A stretch of 64,000 nucleotides of DNA from Desulfosarcina ovata subsp. ovata (GTDB taxonomy: Bacteria > Desulfobacterota > Desulfobacteria > Desulfobacterales > Desulfosarcinaceae), in the NCBI RefSeq assembly GCF_009689005.1, contig NZ_AP021879.1:7565501-7629500 (forward strand). The letters are read 5' to 3'. Shown here one piece after another: positions 26,825 to 36,192 of the stretch. The notes under the pieces were generated by a model. That model was not told where the DNA came from, ran no database searches, and saw nothing but the letters and a program-made list of their open reading frames with translations. Positions within the stretch are counted from its first letter, which is position 1; each line of letters opens with the position of its first letter. The translations under genes and the position numbers were made by a program.

Positions 26825-28120
26825 TCAGATCGGGTACAGGGCTTCCCCGGATTTGTCCAACTCGGCTTTGGCTTCGCCGACCACATAAAGCGATCCGGCA
26901 ATGCAGACGGCGTCTTCGGGAGCGGAGGTGGCGATGGCGTAGCGTACGGCTTCGGCGACGTCATTAACGATCTGGATGTCCGGAACCAGGGGGCGGGCCA
27001 CGGATTCCAGTGTTTCCGGTGGCAGTGAGCGGTCAATCTTGGCCCGGGTGACGATCAGCCTGGCGCAGGGGGCGACCAGGTCCTTCAAGATCGCCTCATA
27101 GGGCTTGTCTTCAAGAATGCCGGCCACCATGGTGATCCGCCGGCCAGCCAGATTGTCCTGCAGGTATCGGCCCAGGCGCCTGGCTGCCATGAGGTTGTGG
27201 GCGCCATCCAGGATGACGAAGGGCTTTTCGGAAACCACTTCCAGGCGACCCGGCCAACGGTTCTGAGCCAGTCCGAACTGGATCTGATCCTTCAGAAGGT
27301 TCGGTTCCCGGCGCATGAGAAGTTCACTGGCCGCCAGGACCAGGGCGGCGTTGTCCACCTGGTGGTTGCCCATGAGGCCGGATTTCATTCCGGGCCACCA
27401 GTGGTCGATACCGGCGTATGAGAATCGGCCGTTGCCCGAGCGACGAACCCGGAAATCGCGACCTTTGATGTAAAGCGGGGCCGACTGACGGTTGGCCACC
27501 GCTTCGATGACGGTTCTTGCAACTTTCTGGGTGGTGCCGGTGATCACGGGAACACCGGGTTTGATGATGCCGGCTTTCTCTCCGGTAATTTGCTTGATGG
27601 TATTTCCCAGATAGGTTTTGTGCTCCAGAGAAATGTTGGTGATGATGCTGATTGCCGGATCGATGACATTGGTGGAATCCATCCGTCCGCCCATGCCGGT
27701 TTCGATGACCGCCCAATCCACCGCGTGCCGGCCGAATTCGTAAAAGGCCATGGCCGTGGTAAATTCGAAAAAGGTCGGTTCCCGGTCACCACAATGGACT
27801 GATTTGACCGCCTCCCAGGAGTTCACCACCGCGTCATCGGAAATGGGCTCGCCGTTAATGCAGATGCGTTCGTTAAATCGGATCAGATGGGGGGAGGTGT
27901 AAAGCCCCACGCGATAGCCGGCTTTTTGAAGAATCGTCGCCAGTGCCGACGCCACCGACCCCTTTCCATTGGTACCGGCGATGTGGATGGCGGAAAAGGT
28001 TTGTTGGGGATTGCCAAGTCCCGCCAGGATGTTGGCGGTGGTTGAAAGACCGAGGATAATACCGAATCGGCGCATGCTGTACATGGCGTCGAGGCATTCA
28101 GTGTATTCGGGGGTCGGCAT
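26825..28120 (-). CDS. folC: Folylpolyglutamate/dihydrofolate synthase
   Basis: A 431-residue Mur-ligase-superfamily enzyme that adds glutamate to folates (and, in bifunctional members, to dihydropteroate), in the cytosol. ATP-binding P-loop GTNGKGSV, YTSPHL, the substrate region ETGMGGRMDSTNV, and the C-terminal domain motif LDGAHN are all present. The start is set at 28120 (MPTPEYTE), where family homology begins; an in-frame ATG at 28168 would extend it by 16 residues. It is transcribed away from rpsU-side genes and separated from them by a terminator. Length is normal for the family. Confidence 0.92.
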   Translation of the reverse strand: MPTPEYTECLDAMYSMRRFGIILGLSTTANILAGLGNPQQTFSAIHIAGTNGKGSVASALATILQKAGYRVGLYTSPHLIRFNERICINGEPISDDAVVNSWEAVKSVHCGDREPTFFEFTTAMAFYEFGRHAVDWAVIETGMGGRMDSTNVIDPAISIITNISLEHKTYLGNTIKQITGEKAGIIKPGVPVITGTTQKVARTVIEAVANRQSAPLYIKGRDFRVRRSGNGRFSYAGIDHWWPGMKSGLMGNHQVDNAALVLAASELLMRREPNLLKDQIQFGLAQNRWPGRLEVVSEKPFVILDGAHNLMAARRLGRYLQDNLAGRRITMVAGILEDKPYEAILKDLVAPCARLIVTRAKIDRSLPPETLESVARPLVPDIQIVNDVAEAVRYAIATSAPEDAVCIAGSLYVVGEAKAELDKSGEALYPI

Positions 28121-28160
28121 GATGGCCACTCTTTCAGGGTGCGATTCAGCCCATCGGAAC

Positions 28161-28200
28161 GAAAACAAAAACCCGGCGGGAAAAGCATTTCCTGCCGGGT
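28161..28200 (-). terminator. Terminator after rpsU
   Basis: On the - strand ACCCGGCAGGAAA pairs with TTTCCCGCCGGGT (one mismatch) around a short loop, followed by TTTTGTTTTC. It begins 22 nt beyond the rpsU stop. Confidence 0.85.
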
Positions 28201-28222
28201 CGTTGGGTCGAACAGGGTGTCG

Positions 28223-28429
28223 CTAACGGTATCTCCTGCTTCGCGCGGCAGCGATGCGCTGTCTGCGAAGGGCTTCCCGTTCCTTGCGACGACGGTACTC
28301 GCTTGGCTTTTCGTAGCTTTTTTTCAGTTTCAACCGTTTGAACAGACCATCATTTTGAATTTTTTTCTTCAGAATGCGCATGGCCTTTTCGAGATCATTA
28401 TCGAAGACTTTGACTTCAATTGCTTTCAA
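28223..28429 (-). CDS. rpsU: 30S ribosomal protein S21
   Basis: A 68-residue, very basic protein beginning MKAIEVKVFDNDLEKAMR with the family's KRLKLKKSYEKPSEYRRRK core. S21 assists initiation on the small ribosomal subunit near the 3' end of 16S rRNA. Length and sequence are typical. It has its own terminator. The 130-nt region upstream, up to the insertion sequence, should hold its promoter, so the insertion at 28562 may limit or alter upstream regulation. Confidence 0.95.
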   Translation of the reverse strand: MKAIEVKVFDNDLEKAMRILKKKIQNDGLFKRLKLKKSYEKPSEYRRRKEREALRRQRIAAARSRRYR

Positions 28430-28561
28430 GCTGGATCAACCCCCTTTTTTCCCATCGGGTCGACTTTTATGTAAACCGTTTCAACCATGATGGTTATTTA
28501 TTTTTTTAAAACTTGACTTATACCAAATAACAGGGTCGATTTCAACAAAAAGATTGCCTTG

Positions 28562-30325
28562 ACAGCAATTGTAATTATGCGGTTCAGGTTTGTACCAGCA
28601 TGGCAATTCGATCAGTTCTTCGAAAAATTTAGTTCAGGTTATGATCAAAAAGTGAAACAAAACTGTACGCAATTAGCCAGCCGATGAATTTTTTCATTTT
28701 TGGCTCTCTGTATCAGAAATTTTGATCAAACCTATCCATTGGTTAATAAAGGAACTCGTACGGTTTGATGTGAAAATCTGCCAAGGATTTTAACTGGTGT
28801 CTACGTATTCGATCTCCAGGCCTCGCATCATAAAAGTTAACATCGCCTCCCAACTGGGAAAATACATATATCGCGTCAAAGCGCGCACATCGTCAAAAAA
28901 GGTTTTGCGCGTTGGTAACTCAGCACGAACCAAGCTGTACTTCTCATCCATCAGTTCAAGAACGGTATGGAACAGAAAGGCTAACAAGTTGAAGGTCAGC
29001 AATAATGATGAAAGGTGCTTGTTCCCGTGACCGAAGTTGTGTTCAATATTATAGCCTCTGTTTTTCAAAACATTATTATTTTCGTTCTCGACTTTCCAGC
29101 GTGCTCGGCCATCTTTGACAATTTGCTTGACGTTGCTCTTTGAAACTTCAAAATTGGTTGCAAATGCGTTTTTGTACACGATTTTTCCATCGGGCAGGGT
29201 TGTTGTCAGTTCGCACCAATTAACATCAATGGCGTTTTCACTATCACGTAGCGGCAGTTTGTTGGCAAAGCGATACGTATCGATTTCATGGGTTTTGCCG
29301 GTCCAGCGCTTCTCCACCACGGTTTCGATGGTCTGCATGGCGTCCAATTCATCCAGCCACTGGTAAAGGGTTTTATGAGAATCGGGTTTACAGACCAAAA
29401 TGAAATCAAGTTCTTGATCTAATAGTTTTTTGCAAATCGGTTGTTTACAGTATAGATCATCGCCCAATACAGTGATGCCAAAAGGTTGATACTCCGCCGC
29501 ATATTGATCGATCCAGCGTTTTGCTGCCGCGTTTTCGCAATCTTGTTTATCATGGCCATCCTGGGGGGTAATAAATTCCGGTTGCAAAGCAATCACCTTA
29601 TTGTTTTCCGGTGCCACAATCACCGGGGTCACGACTGAATGCGAATAGGTTACGGTTCCATTTTTATGGTGCTTGCGACTACAATTATCACAATGAATTG
29701 TATTTGAAGCAAAATACTGCGTTCCGTCAAAGGCAACCAATAAATTGTTGTCGTATGAGCGAAACCCGTCCAGATGACCGGATTTTTCCAATCCGTCGAA
29801 AAGATATTTGAACACGGGCGTGACATAAGAGGGATGGACCTCGTCCATTAAACTTTTGATGTGGTTGGTACAGGGAATTTGAGTGAGGCCGAAAAGTGAT
29901 TGCGCATTGTTTTTGCCTTTTGTTTGCTGCATAGCGGATTGAAAGGCTAAAAAGGATGGGCTTTGGGTAAAAAAAACAGAAAAAGCTCCCAGGGCTGCGT
30001 CTTCTATGCTGTAGCTGGTATTAGTGCCGATGCGCCGGTCAGGAAATGCAGAAATAGTTTGGCGAAAAAATTGGATCACTTTGTCAAATGTGAATTCTGC
30101 ATGTTTCCTTTCAAGTAGGATGCGGTTTTCTTCTTGTTCTGGCAATCGCATGGCCCTGGCTCGCTTTTGGTAAAAGTGGATGAGTATTCACCCTCTTATA
30201 TCCATTACAAGCTTCTGTGTCCAGAACATTTTGAAATAATAAAGAAAATAAATGCATCGAACTTTGATTGAAAAAAACTTCTGTTTGGGTAGCAAAGAGA
30301 GCCATTTCAAAATTACAATTGCTGT
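28562..30325 (-). mobile_element. Complete insertion sequence, 1764 bp
   Basis: The ends are perfect 15-bp inverted repeats: ACAGCAATTGTAATT (28562-28576) and AATTACAATTGCTGT (30311-30325); the match extends to 17 of 18 inward. TGCCTTG is directly duplicated outside both ends (28555-28561 and 30326-30332), a 7-bp target-site duplication. A single transposase gene fills the interior. Intact ends and duplication suggest a recent insertion between rpsU and adk. Confidence 0.9.
28790..30151 (-). CDS. DDE transposase
   Basis: A 453-residue transposase. Candidate catalytic residues are the Asp in VAFDGTQYF, the Asp in VLGDDLYCKQP, and the Glu in RWKVENENNN, a DDE arrangement like IS4-related families. 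A CDNCSRKHH metal-binding-like motif lies between. The gene is uninterrupted and the terminal repeats are intact, so the element may be active. I cannot assign the IS family with certainty from sequence alone. The 213 nt between the left end and the stop contain no further gene. Confidence 0.85.
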   Translation of the reverse strand: MRLPEQEENRILLERKHAEFTFDKVIQFFRQTISAFPDRRIGTNTSYSIEDAALGAFSVFFTQSPSFLAFQSAMQQTKGKNNAQSLFGLTQIPCTNHIKSLMDEVHPSYVTPVFKYLFDGLEKSGHLDGFRSYDNNLLVAFDGTQYFASNTIHCDNCSRKHHKNGTVTYSHSVVTPVIVAPENNKVIALQPEFITPQDGHDKQDCENAAAKRWIDQYAAEYQPFGITVLGDDLYCKQPICKKLLDQELDFILVCKPDSHKTLYQWLDELDAMQTIETVVEKRWTGKTHEIDTYRFANKLPLRDSENAIDVNWCELTTTLPDGKIVYKNAFATNFEVSKSNVKQIVKDGRARWKVENENNNVLKNRGYNIEHNFGHGNKHLSSLLLTFNLLAFLFHTVLELMDEKYSLVRAELPTRKTFFDDVRALTRYMYFPSWEAMLTFMMRGLEIEYVDTS

Positions 30326-30400
30326 TGCCTTGAGGATGGGCGCGTCTTGCATTTCTCCAGGCGGAAAAACCGGCGTGCGGCGGTCCAGGCATTCGAACGC

Positions 30401-30437
30401 AAAACGGTGAAGTCCCACGGGCGGACTTCACCGTTTT
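30401..30437 (-). terminator. Terminator after adk
   Basis: A perfect 15-bp inverted repeat, AAAACGGTGAAGTCC (30401-30415) with GGACTTCACCGTTTT (30423-30437), 18 nt downstream of the adk stop. The A/T ends of the stem would work in either direction. Confidence 0.8.
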
Positions 30438-30454
30438 GTTTCCCAAAAAAGGGC

Positions 30455-31132
30455 TTAATCCAGTTTGGAAACCAACTCGTTGGTCACATCTTTCACGCTG
30501 GGGGTGCCGTCCAGGGTGATGTACTTCATGGCGGCGCCTTTCTCGGCCAGATCTTTGAAGTAATACGCCGAGGCCAGGGTCCCGTCGGTGGTGTTGTAAT
30601 AGATGTCGTGACGCTTGTTGATGGCCGTTTCGTCCTGGTCATCGCTTCGGGTCTTCAGTTCGCCGCCGCACACCCGGCATTTGTCGCCGTCGGGCTTGAT
30701 CGCGTCAATGTAGATGTTATTGGGATGGTTGTTGTCGTTTACGCACAGACGGCGGCCCATGATCCGATTTTTGGCAATTTCGCGGTCAAGCAGGATCTCC
30801 ACAACGATATCCAGCGCCATGCCGGCCTCTTTCAGGGCTTCATCCAGTTTGATGGCCTGGTTTTTGTTACGGGGGAATCCGTCCAGCAGCCAGCCGTTCT
30901 TGCAGTCGTCCTGCTGCAGGCGGTCAAGAATCATGGGGATGGTGATCTCATCGGGAACCAGGTCGCCTTTGTCGATGTAGGCTTTGGCCTGAGCACCCAG
31001 TTCCGTTCCCTTGCCGATGTTGTCACGGAAGATGGCACCGGACTCGATGTGGGGCGTGTTGTATTTGTCTTTCAGAATTGAGCCCTGGGTACCTTTTCCG
31101 CTGCCGTTGGGACCAAAAAACAAGATGTTCAT
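30455..31132 (-). CDS. adk: Adenylate kinase
   Basis: A 225-residue nucleoside monophosphate kinase that interconverts AMP + ATP and 2 ADP. The P-loop is GPNGSGKGT, the AMP site contains IESGAIFRDN, and LLDGFPRN is the NMP-kinase signature. A long LID segment (about 125-185) contains CRVC and the Arg-rich GRRLC. The LID is unusually long and Asn/Asp-rich compared with the E. coli enzyme (214 residues). AAGGAGAAGG precedes the start closely. It is a monocistronic unit here, with a terminator after it. The 245-nt spacer to the next gene shows no feature I can support. Confidence 0.92.
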   Translation of the reverse strand: MNILFFGPNGSGKGTQGSILKDKYNTPHIESGAIFRDNIGKGTELGAQAKAYIDKGDLVPDEITIPMILDRLQQDDCKNGWLLDGFPRNKNQAIKLDEALKEAGMALDIVVEILLDREIAKNRIMGRRLCVNDNNHPNNIYIDAIKPDGDKCRVCGGELKTRSDDQDETAINKRHDIYYNTTDGTLASAYYFKDLAEKGAAMKYITLDGTPSVKDVTNELVSKLD

Positions 31133-31377
31133 TCACCTTCTCCTTTCTGTTTCCTGCTCACATGGACAGGATCATTGAAAATACCAATCGCACCGCGATG
31201 CCGGGTGTCACCTATTCAGTCCAGAAAGTAGAATTTCCGTGCAATCGTCGAGTGCCGTTCTTTTCTATTGTTGCGGCGGTCGGCCGCCTTCTTTGTTATG
31301 ATTGCGTTCAGGTGGGCTGGTACCGAAGTATAAAATCTCCAGCTACCCCGCGTTAGTACAGAAATGCTGGATGCTTG

Positions 31378-32784
31378 TCAAGCATCGGCGTGGGGCCGGG
31401 ATCGCTTCAGGTAGGCCCGCACCCACCCAAGAGCCTGCTCCCGGCTGGACAGCGTACCGCAAAGGCGCTGCTCGTCTACCTTACTAAGGAGCTGCTTGAA
31501 ACGCGGGGAGGGGGCAAGGCCTAGCTCATTTATCAGATCATAACCGTTGATCAGCGGCTTGGTGGTTGCCTGTCGGTCCTGGAAGATGCCATGGGCCACA
31601 GCCAGGCGATGGCAGAACCGGATGAAATCGCTGTCGCGGTTTTCCAGGGTTTTGCCCTTGGCCATGATGTCGGCCATGGCATGGACGACGATGGGCAGGG
31701 CCAGGGGGCCGCAACGGTTGAAAAAACGGGTCTTGCCGTTGGGACCGAGGGTGCCGTTCTGCCAGGCGATAAACAGAAACAACGGCCGGATGTGGTGGCG
31801 GATAACGGTCTCGGTAATTTGATCCTGCTGGCGGGAAAGCCTCAGCCGCCGGTTGATGGTTTGTGCGATCAGGGCACTTTTTGCGGCGTGACCGGGAAAA
31901 CGGACACGTCCGTCGGCTTCGATCTGCCGGGTGGCCGGTTTGCCCACATCGTGGAGCAGGGCACTGTATTTCAACAGCGGAGCTTGGCCGGGCAATCCGG
32001 CTCTGCGGGCAACGGTCGCAAGATCGGGAAAACGCCGGTCAAAGTCGGCCAGAAGCGTTTCAAGGCAGTCGACGGCACGCAAGCTGTGCTCAAAGACATC
32101 GAAACGATGGTGCCGGTTTTGGGTGCAACCGATGGACGGTTCAAGCTCCGGGAAAATTGCCGTCAGCAGACCGCTGGCCGCCATAAGGCGAAAGGTGGCG
32201 GCACATCGGGATGTATTGAGAATCTTGATCAGTTCGGCCCAGATCCGTTCCCCGGCCACCGTTTCGATCCGATGCCGGTGGTCGGCGATGGCTTCACCGG
32301 TGGCGTCGGCGAGGACAAAATCGAGCTCTGCCGCAAACCGGTAAGCACGCACCAGCCGGGCCGGATCATGGACAAACGCATCCGGCGAGACAATCCGAAT
32401 GACCTTCCGGCGGATATCGGCGAGACCGCCGGTACAGTCGATCAGGCGTTTGGCCTTTAAATCGTAGGCCATGGCATTGAGCGTAAAATCCCGCGCCTGC
32501 AGGTCGGCCTCGATGGATTGACCGGTCATTGGTGTGATGTCAATGGTGGCGGCGGGAGAGACGATCCTGAATAGGGGAAATCCCTTTTTGCCCAGATCGA
32601 CCAGTCGGCCGCCGGTGCGTTCGGCGAGTTGCGTGGCCATCGCTGTGATCTCACCGCGCACCACAAGATCGATGTCCAGGGGCGTGCGGCCGGTGAGCAT
32701 GTCGCGCAGGGCACCGCCGACCAGATAGATGCCGTCGGGCGGGTCGGGCAGGAAATCGAACCGAATGTCTGTTAACTGATCCAT
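31378..32784 (-). CDS. tRNA nucleotidyltransferase/poly(A) polymerase family protein with HD domain
   Basis: A 468-residue class II nucleotidyltransferase. The head domain has LVGGALRDML and the catalytic DIDLV (Asp-x-Asp), followed by RDFTLNAMAYD and the RNA-binding region RLVRAYRFAAEL. An HD phosphohydrolase domain follows with LLHDVGKP and a later HH pair. The family includes CCA-adding enzymes, A-adding enzymes and poly(A) polymerases, which are hard to tell apart by sequence. The tRNA at 26688 encodes its own CCA, so repair is the more likely use. It is the most upstream gene of the - strand group, divergent from rho. Confidence 0.85.
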   Translation of the reverse strand: MDQLTDIRFDFLPDPPDGIYLVGGALRDMLTGRTPLDIDLVVRGEITAMATQLAERTGGRLVDLGKKGFPLFRIVSPAATIDITPMTGQSIEADLQARDFTLNAMAYDLKAKRLIDCTGGLADIRRKVIRIVSPDAFVHDPARLVRAYRFAAELDFVLADATGEAIADHRHRIETVAGERIWAELIKILNTSRCAATFRLMAASGLLTAIFPELEPSIGCTQNRHHRFDVFEHSLRAVDCLETLLADFDRRFPDLATVARRAGLPGQAPLLKYSALLHDVGKPATRQIEADGRVRFPGHAAKSALIAQTINRRLRLSRQQDQITETVIRHHIRPLFLFIAWQNGTLGPNGKTRFFNRCGPLALPIVVHAMADIMAKGKTLENRDSDFIRFCHRLAVAHGIFQDRQATTKPLINGYDLINELGLAPSPRFKQLLSKVDEQRLCGTLSSREQALGWVRAYLKRSRPHADA

Positions 32785-33293
32785 ATTGTATCGAATTCAA
32801 TTCTTCTAAAATTTAACCTATCCACTGTTCATGGCGGTCGGGGGAGACCATTTTTCGACTACTCCAAATTTGCTTGACACCGGCCAGCGCATAGTATAAC
32901 AAATTTGCAAAAAATCACGATCAGCCCCCTTTGACGGGGTAATTCAGATAACTTCTATCACATAAACACGCTTATTCCTCCAAAAAACCGACAGTCCGGT
33001 CCAGACCACCCGAAAGGCATCGTTGCAACATGAAATTGGATATGCCGGGATAGGGCAAAACCGTGTTACCGTCGCCGGTGACGGGAAGGGGAGCGCTGTT
33101 GTTTTTTGTATACAGGAAGATTGCCAGAGGTGCTGTCGAGGTTAGCGGAATTCAGAAGATAACGGCGGGGTCAGGGGGACGTGTTCAACACAAGCAGTGA
33201 ATTGTTGGGTTTGCATAATTTCACTAAATTTTCTTAGGTCCTATCTTTAACAGCCGAAACATAAGCAGTACAAAAAAGAGCATGGAGGCGGAT
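32785..33293. other. Long rho leader/divergent intergenic region
   Basis: About 510 nt lie between the - strand nucleotidyltransferase gene and the rho leader ORF. A promoter candidate is listed separately. The remainder has short GC-rich inverted motifs (for example CCGTCGCCGGTGACGG near 33070) but no gene. A long untranslated leader would fit autoregulated rho expression, which is known in other bacteria. Confidence 0.4.
32874..32900 (+). promoter_or_regulatory. Candidate sigma-70 promoter for rho
   Basis: TTGACA (32874-32879) and TATAAC (32895-32900) match the -35 and -10 boxes, but the 15-nt spacer is shorter than the usual 16-18. Confidence 0.4.
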
Positions 33294-33338
33294 ATGGGAT
33301 GCGGACGGGCAGCCGTTCCATGTTTGCTCTCACCGTGA
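33294..33338 (+). CDS. Candidate rho leader peptide (14 residues)
   Basis: ATG 33294 is preceded by GGAGG with a 5-nt spacer and opens a 14-codon frame, MGCGRAAVPCLLSP, ending 39 nt before rho. E. coli rho also has a short leader ORF (rhoL), though with different sequence. The ideal ribosome binding site is the main evidence; conservation could not be tested. Confidence 0.4.
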   Translation: MGCGRAAVPCLLSP

Positions 33339-33377
33339 TGGCAGCGGGCGAAAGACAACTTAAAATGGGGTGTTTTG

Positions 33378-34625
33378 ATGAACATCGTGGAACTGAAAAA
33401 CAAAAAAATCAATGAATTGACCAAACTGGCCAAGCAGCTCAATATTGACGGGGCTGCCGGTATGCGCAAGCAGGAACTGATATTTTCCCTGCTTCAGGCG
33501 CAGATCGAAAAAAACGGGCTGATTTTCGGTGAAGGGACCCTCGAGATCCTGCCCGACGGCTTTGGTTTTCTAAGGGCACCGACCTATAACTACCTGCCCG
33601 GCCCGGATGATATTTATGTCTCTCCCTCGCAGATCCGGCGTTTCAACCTGAGAACCGGCGACACCGTGTCGGGTCAGATTCGTCAGCCCAAGGAGTCCGA
33701 ACGCTATTTCGCCCTGCTCAAAGTGGAAGCGGTCAATTACGAAGATCCGGAAGTGGCCCGTGAGAAAATTCTCTTTGACAACCTGATTCCCCTGTATCCG
33801 GATAACAAAGTGAACCTGGAGACCGAACCGGAAAATTACTCTGCCCGCATTATGGATCTGTTGACTCCCATCGGCTTCGGCCAGCGTGGTCTGATCGTTT
33901 CGCCCCCCCGTTCCGGTAAAACCATGCTGCTCCAGTGCATTGCCAACTGTATCGTTAAAAATCACAAGGATATTGTCCTTTTTGTGCTGCTGATCGATGA
34001 ACGCCCCGAAGAGGTGACCGATATGCAGCGCTCGGTGAAAGGGGAGGTGATCAGCTCCACCTTTGATGAACCGGCCGAACGCCATGTCCAGGTTGCCGAA
34101 ATGGTCATCGAAAAAGCCAAACGCCTGGTGGAGCACAAAAAGAATGTGGTCATTTTGCTGGACAGCATCACCCGCCTGGCCCGTGCCTACAACTCGGTCA
34201 TGCCGCCCAGTGGCAAAATCCTCTCCGGTGGTGTCGACTCCAACGCCCTGCAGCGGCCCAAACGATTTTTTGGCGCCGCGCGGAACATCGAAGAGGGCGG
34301 TAGCCTGACCATTATCGCAACGGCCCTGGTCGATACCGGATCGCGGATGGATGAAGTGATTTTTGAGGAGTTCAAGGGCACCGGCAACATGGAGATTCAG
34401 CTGGATCGTCGCCTGGCCGACAAGCGCATCTTCCCCGCTATCGACATCAAGAAGTCCGGCACCCGTAAGGAGGAACTGCTCCTCGACGAGGCCACCTTGA
34501 ACCGAGTCTGGATCTTGCGGAAACTTTTTTCCTCCTTGAATCCTTCGGACAGCCTTGAATTTTTACTTGAAAAAATGAACGGAACCAAGGATAATGCTGA
34601 GTTCTTAGATTCAATGAGCTCATAA
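33378..34625 (+). CDS. rho: Transcription termination factor Rho
   Basis: A 415-residue hexameric RNA helicase. The N-terminal Rho helix bundle ([18 protein letters not shown]) and the cold-shock-like RNA-binding domain ([12 protein letters not shown]) precede the ATPase core with Walker [22 protein letters not shown] and [16 protein letters not shown]. It terminates transcription at C-rich RNA sites. ATG 33378 is favoured over TTG 33375, with GGGGTG just upstream. Length is standard. It heads the + strand block and rpmE follows in 26 nt. Confidence 0.96.
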   Translation: MNIVELKNKKINELTKLAKQLNIDGAAGMRKQELIFSLLQAQIEKNGLIFGEGTLEILPDGFGFLRAPTYNYLPGPDDIYVSPSQIRRFNLRTGDTVSGQIRQPKESERYFALLKVEAVNYEDPEVAREKILFDNLIPLYPDNKVNLETEPENYSARIMDLLTPIGFGQRGLIVSPPRSGKTMLLQCIANCIVKNHKDIVLFVLLIDERPEEVTDMQRSVKGEVISSTFDEPAERHVQVAEMVIEKAKRLVEHKKNVVILLDSITRLARAYNSVMPPSGKILSGGVDSNALQRPKRFFGAARNIEEGGSLTIIATALVDTGSRMDEVIFEEFKGTGNMEIQLDRRLADKRIFPAIDIKKSGTRKEELLLDEATLNRVWILRKLFSSLNPSDSLEFLLEKMNGTKDNAEFLDSMSS

Positions 34626-34651
34626 ATTATATACAGGGGGTTGAAATAACA

Positions 34652-34864
34652 ATGAAAGCCGACATCCATCCGGATTATCAGACCACCACCATTCAATGTG
34701 CCTGTGGCAATATCATTGAAGTCGGGTCAACGAAAAAGGACATTCGCGTGGAAATTTGTTCCAAGTGCCACCCGTTTTTTACCGGCAAACAGAAGCTGGT
34801 GGATACGGCCGGCCGTATCGAGCGGTTCAGAAAAAAATACGAGAAATTCCAGAAGAACCAGTAG
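34652..34864 (+). CDS. rpmE: 50S ribosomal protein L31
   Basis: A 70-residue L31 of the zinc-binding (C+) type: CACG near residue 16 and CSKCHPF near 36-42 supply the four cysteines. [12 protein letters not shown] and [16 protein letters not shown] are family hallmarks. The C+ type can act as a zinc reserve in some bacteria, with a zinc-free paralogue replacing it under starvation; none is visible here. GGGGG precedes the start by about 10 nt. It is probably co-transcribed with rho. Confidence 0.96.
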   Translation: MKADIHPDYQTTTIQCACGNIIEVGSTKKDIRVEICSKCHPFFTGKQKLVDTAGRIERFRKKYEKFQKNQ

Positions 34865-35115
34865 CGTCTCCGTCCTGTCTTTTTTCAGGCTGCATCCGGT
34901 GCCTCCGCCGCTGGACGGCACCGGAGCCTGCCCGCCCTGAACTTTCAAGTCCCGACCTCATTTTCGAACAGCGAGCGGCTCGCCCCTTCCACCCATCCAA
35001 CCGGATGGCTGAAAACGGGGCTGTTGATGATTGATAACCTCCGCAGTGACGAGGGAAACGTGCAGGCGCCGATATCGGCTTTTTTTACGAATCCGTCAAC
35101 CGTTGGTGGTGGAAC

Positions 35116-36192
35116 ATGTTTGACAAACTGAAGGGTGTTGAAGACCGTTTTCAGGAGTTGGAGCGCCTGTTGTCCGATCCGAAGGTGGTTCAGGACAGGG
35201 AGGCATACCAGACGTACATCCGCGAGCACGCCGAGATCGCGCCGATCGTCACCGCTTTCCGGGAATACAAGCGGGTGGATCGGGAATTGGATGACAGCCT
35301 CGAATTGCTCCATGACGACGATCCCGAGATGAAAAAAATGGCCGCGGAAGAGGTCGATCGCCTGGAAAAGGAAAAGGACCGGCTCAAGGAGGAACTCAAG
35401 GTCCTTCTGATCCCCAAGGATCCGCTGGACGACAAGAACGTGATCCTGGAAATCCGGGCCGGTACCGGTGGCGACGAAGCCGGCCTCTTTGCCGGCGATC
35501 TGTTCAAGATGTATCAGCGTTATGCCGATGGTCGTGGCTGGAAAGTGGATGTGATGGACCACCACACCACCGGCGTGGGCGGCCTCAAGGAGATCATCGC
35601 CAGCATCAATGGCAAAGGTGCCTACAGCCGCCTCAAGTTTGAAAGCGGCACCCATCGGGTACAGCGGGTGCCCACCACGGAGACCCAGGGACGCATTCAT
35701 ACGTCCGCCGTCACCGTGGCGGTTTTGCCTGAAGCCGAGGATATCGAGGTCAATATCGACGCCAATGAACTCAAGGTGGACGTCTACCGCTCGTCGGGAC
35801 CCGGCGGGCAGAGCGTCAACACCACCGACTCGGCCGTGCGCATCACCCACCTGCCCACTGGTCTGGTGGTGACCTGTCAGGACGAGAAATCCCAGCACAA
35901 GAACAAGGCCAAGGCCATGAAGGTGTTGCGATCCCGCCTACTCGACCAGATGGTTCGCGAACAGAATGAGCAGCGCTCCCAGGACCGGCGCAGCCAGGTA
36001 GGCAGCGGCGATCGCAGCGAACGTATCCGGACTTACAATTTTCCCCAGGGGCGGGTGACCGACCATCGCATCGGGTTGACCCTGTACCGACTGGAATCGA
36101 TTCTTCAGGGAGATGTGGACGAGGTGATCGACTCCCTGGTGACCTATTACCAGAGCCAGGCGCTTCAGCATGCCGAACGCCTCGACGGATAA
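35116..36192 (+). CDS. prfA: Peptide chain release factor 1
   Basis: A 358-residue class I release factor reading UAA and UAG. The catalytic GGQ sits in [18 protein letters not shown]. The codon-recognition tripeptide is PTT ([12 protein letters not shown]) where E. coli has PAT, still fitting the PxT rule of RF1. The N-terminal coiled-coil domain and the C-terminal [16 protein letters not shown] segment are normal. The last 23 nt overlap prmC, the methylase that modifies the GGQ Gln, so the pair is translationally coupled. The 250 nt before it contain nothing identifiable. Confidence 0.96.
   Translation: MFDKLKGVEDRFQELERLLSDPKVVQDREAYQTYIREHAEIAPIVTAFREYKRVDRELDDSLELLHDDDPEMKKMAAEEVDRLEKEKDRLKEELKVLLIPKDPLDDKNVILEIRAGTGGDEAGLFAGDLFKMYQRYADGRGWKVDVMDHHTTGVGGLKEIIASINGKGAYSRLKFESGTHRVQRVPTTETQGRIHTSAVTVAVLPEAEDIEVNIDANELKVDVYRSSGPGGQSVNTTDSAVRITHLPTGLVVTCQDEKSQHKNKAKAMKVLRSRLLDQMVREQNEQRSQDRRSQVGSGDRSERIRTYNFPQGRVTDHRIGLTLYRLESILQGDVDEVIDSLVTYYQSQALQHAERLDG

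Noticed and set aside
31270-31300. GGCGG/CCGCC hairpin as a terminator for the nucleotidyltransferase gene
   Set aside because: On the - strand no T-run follows the stem, and it lies about 80-100 nt from the stop codon, so support is insufficient.
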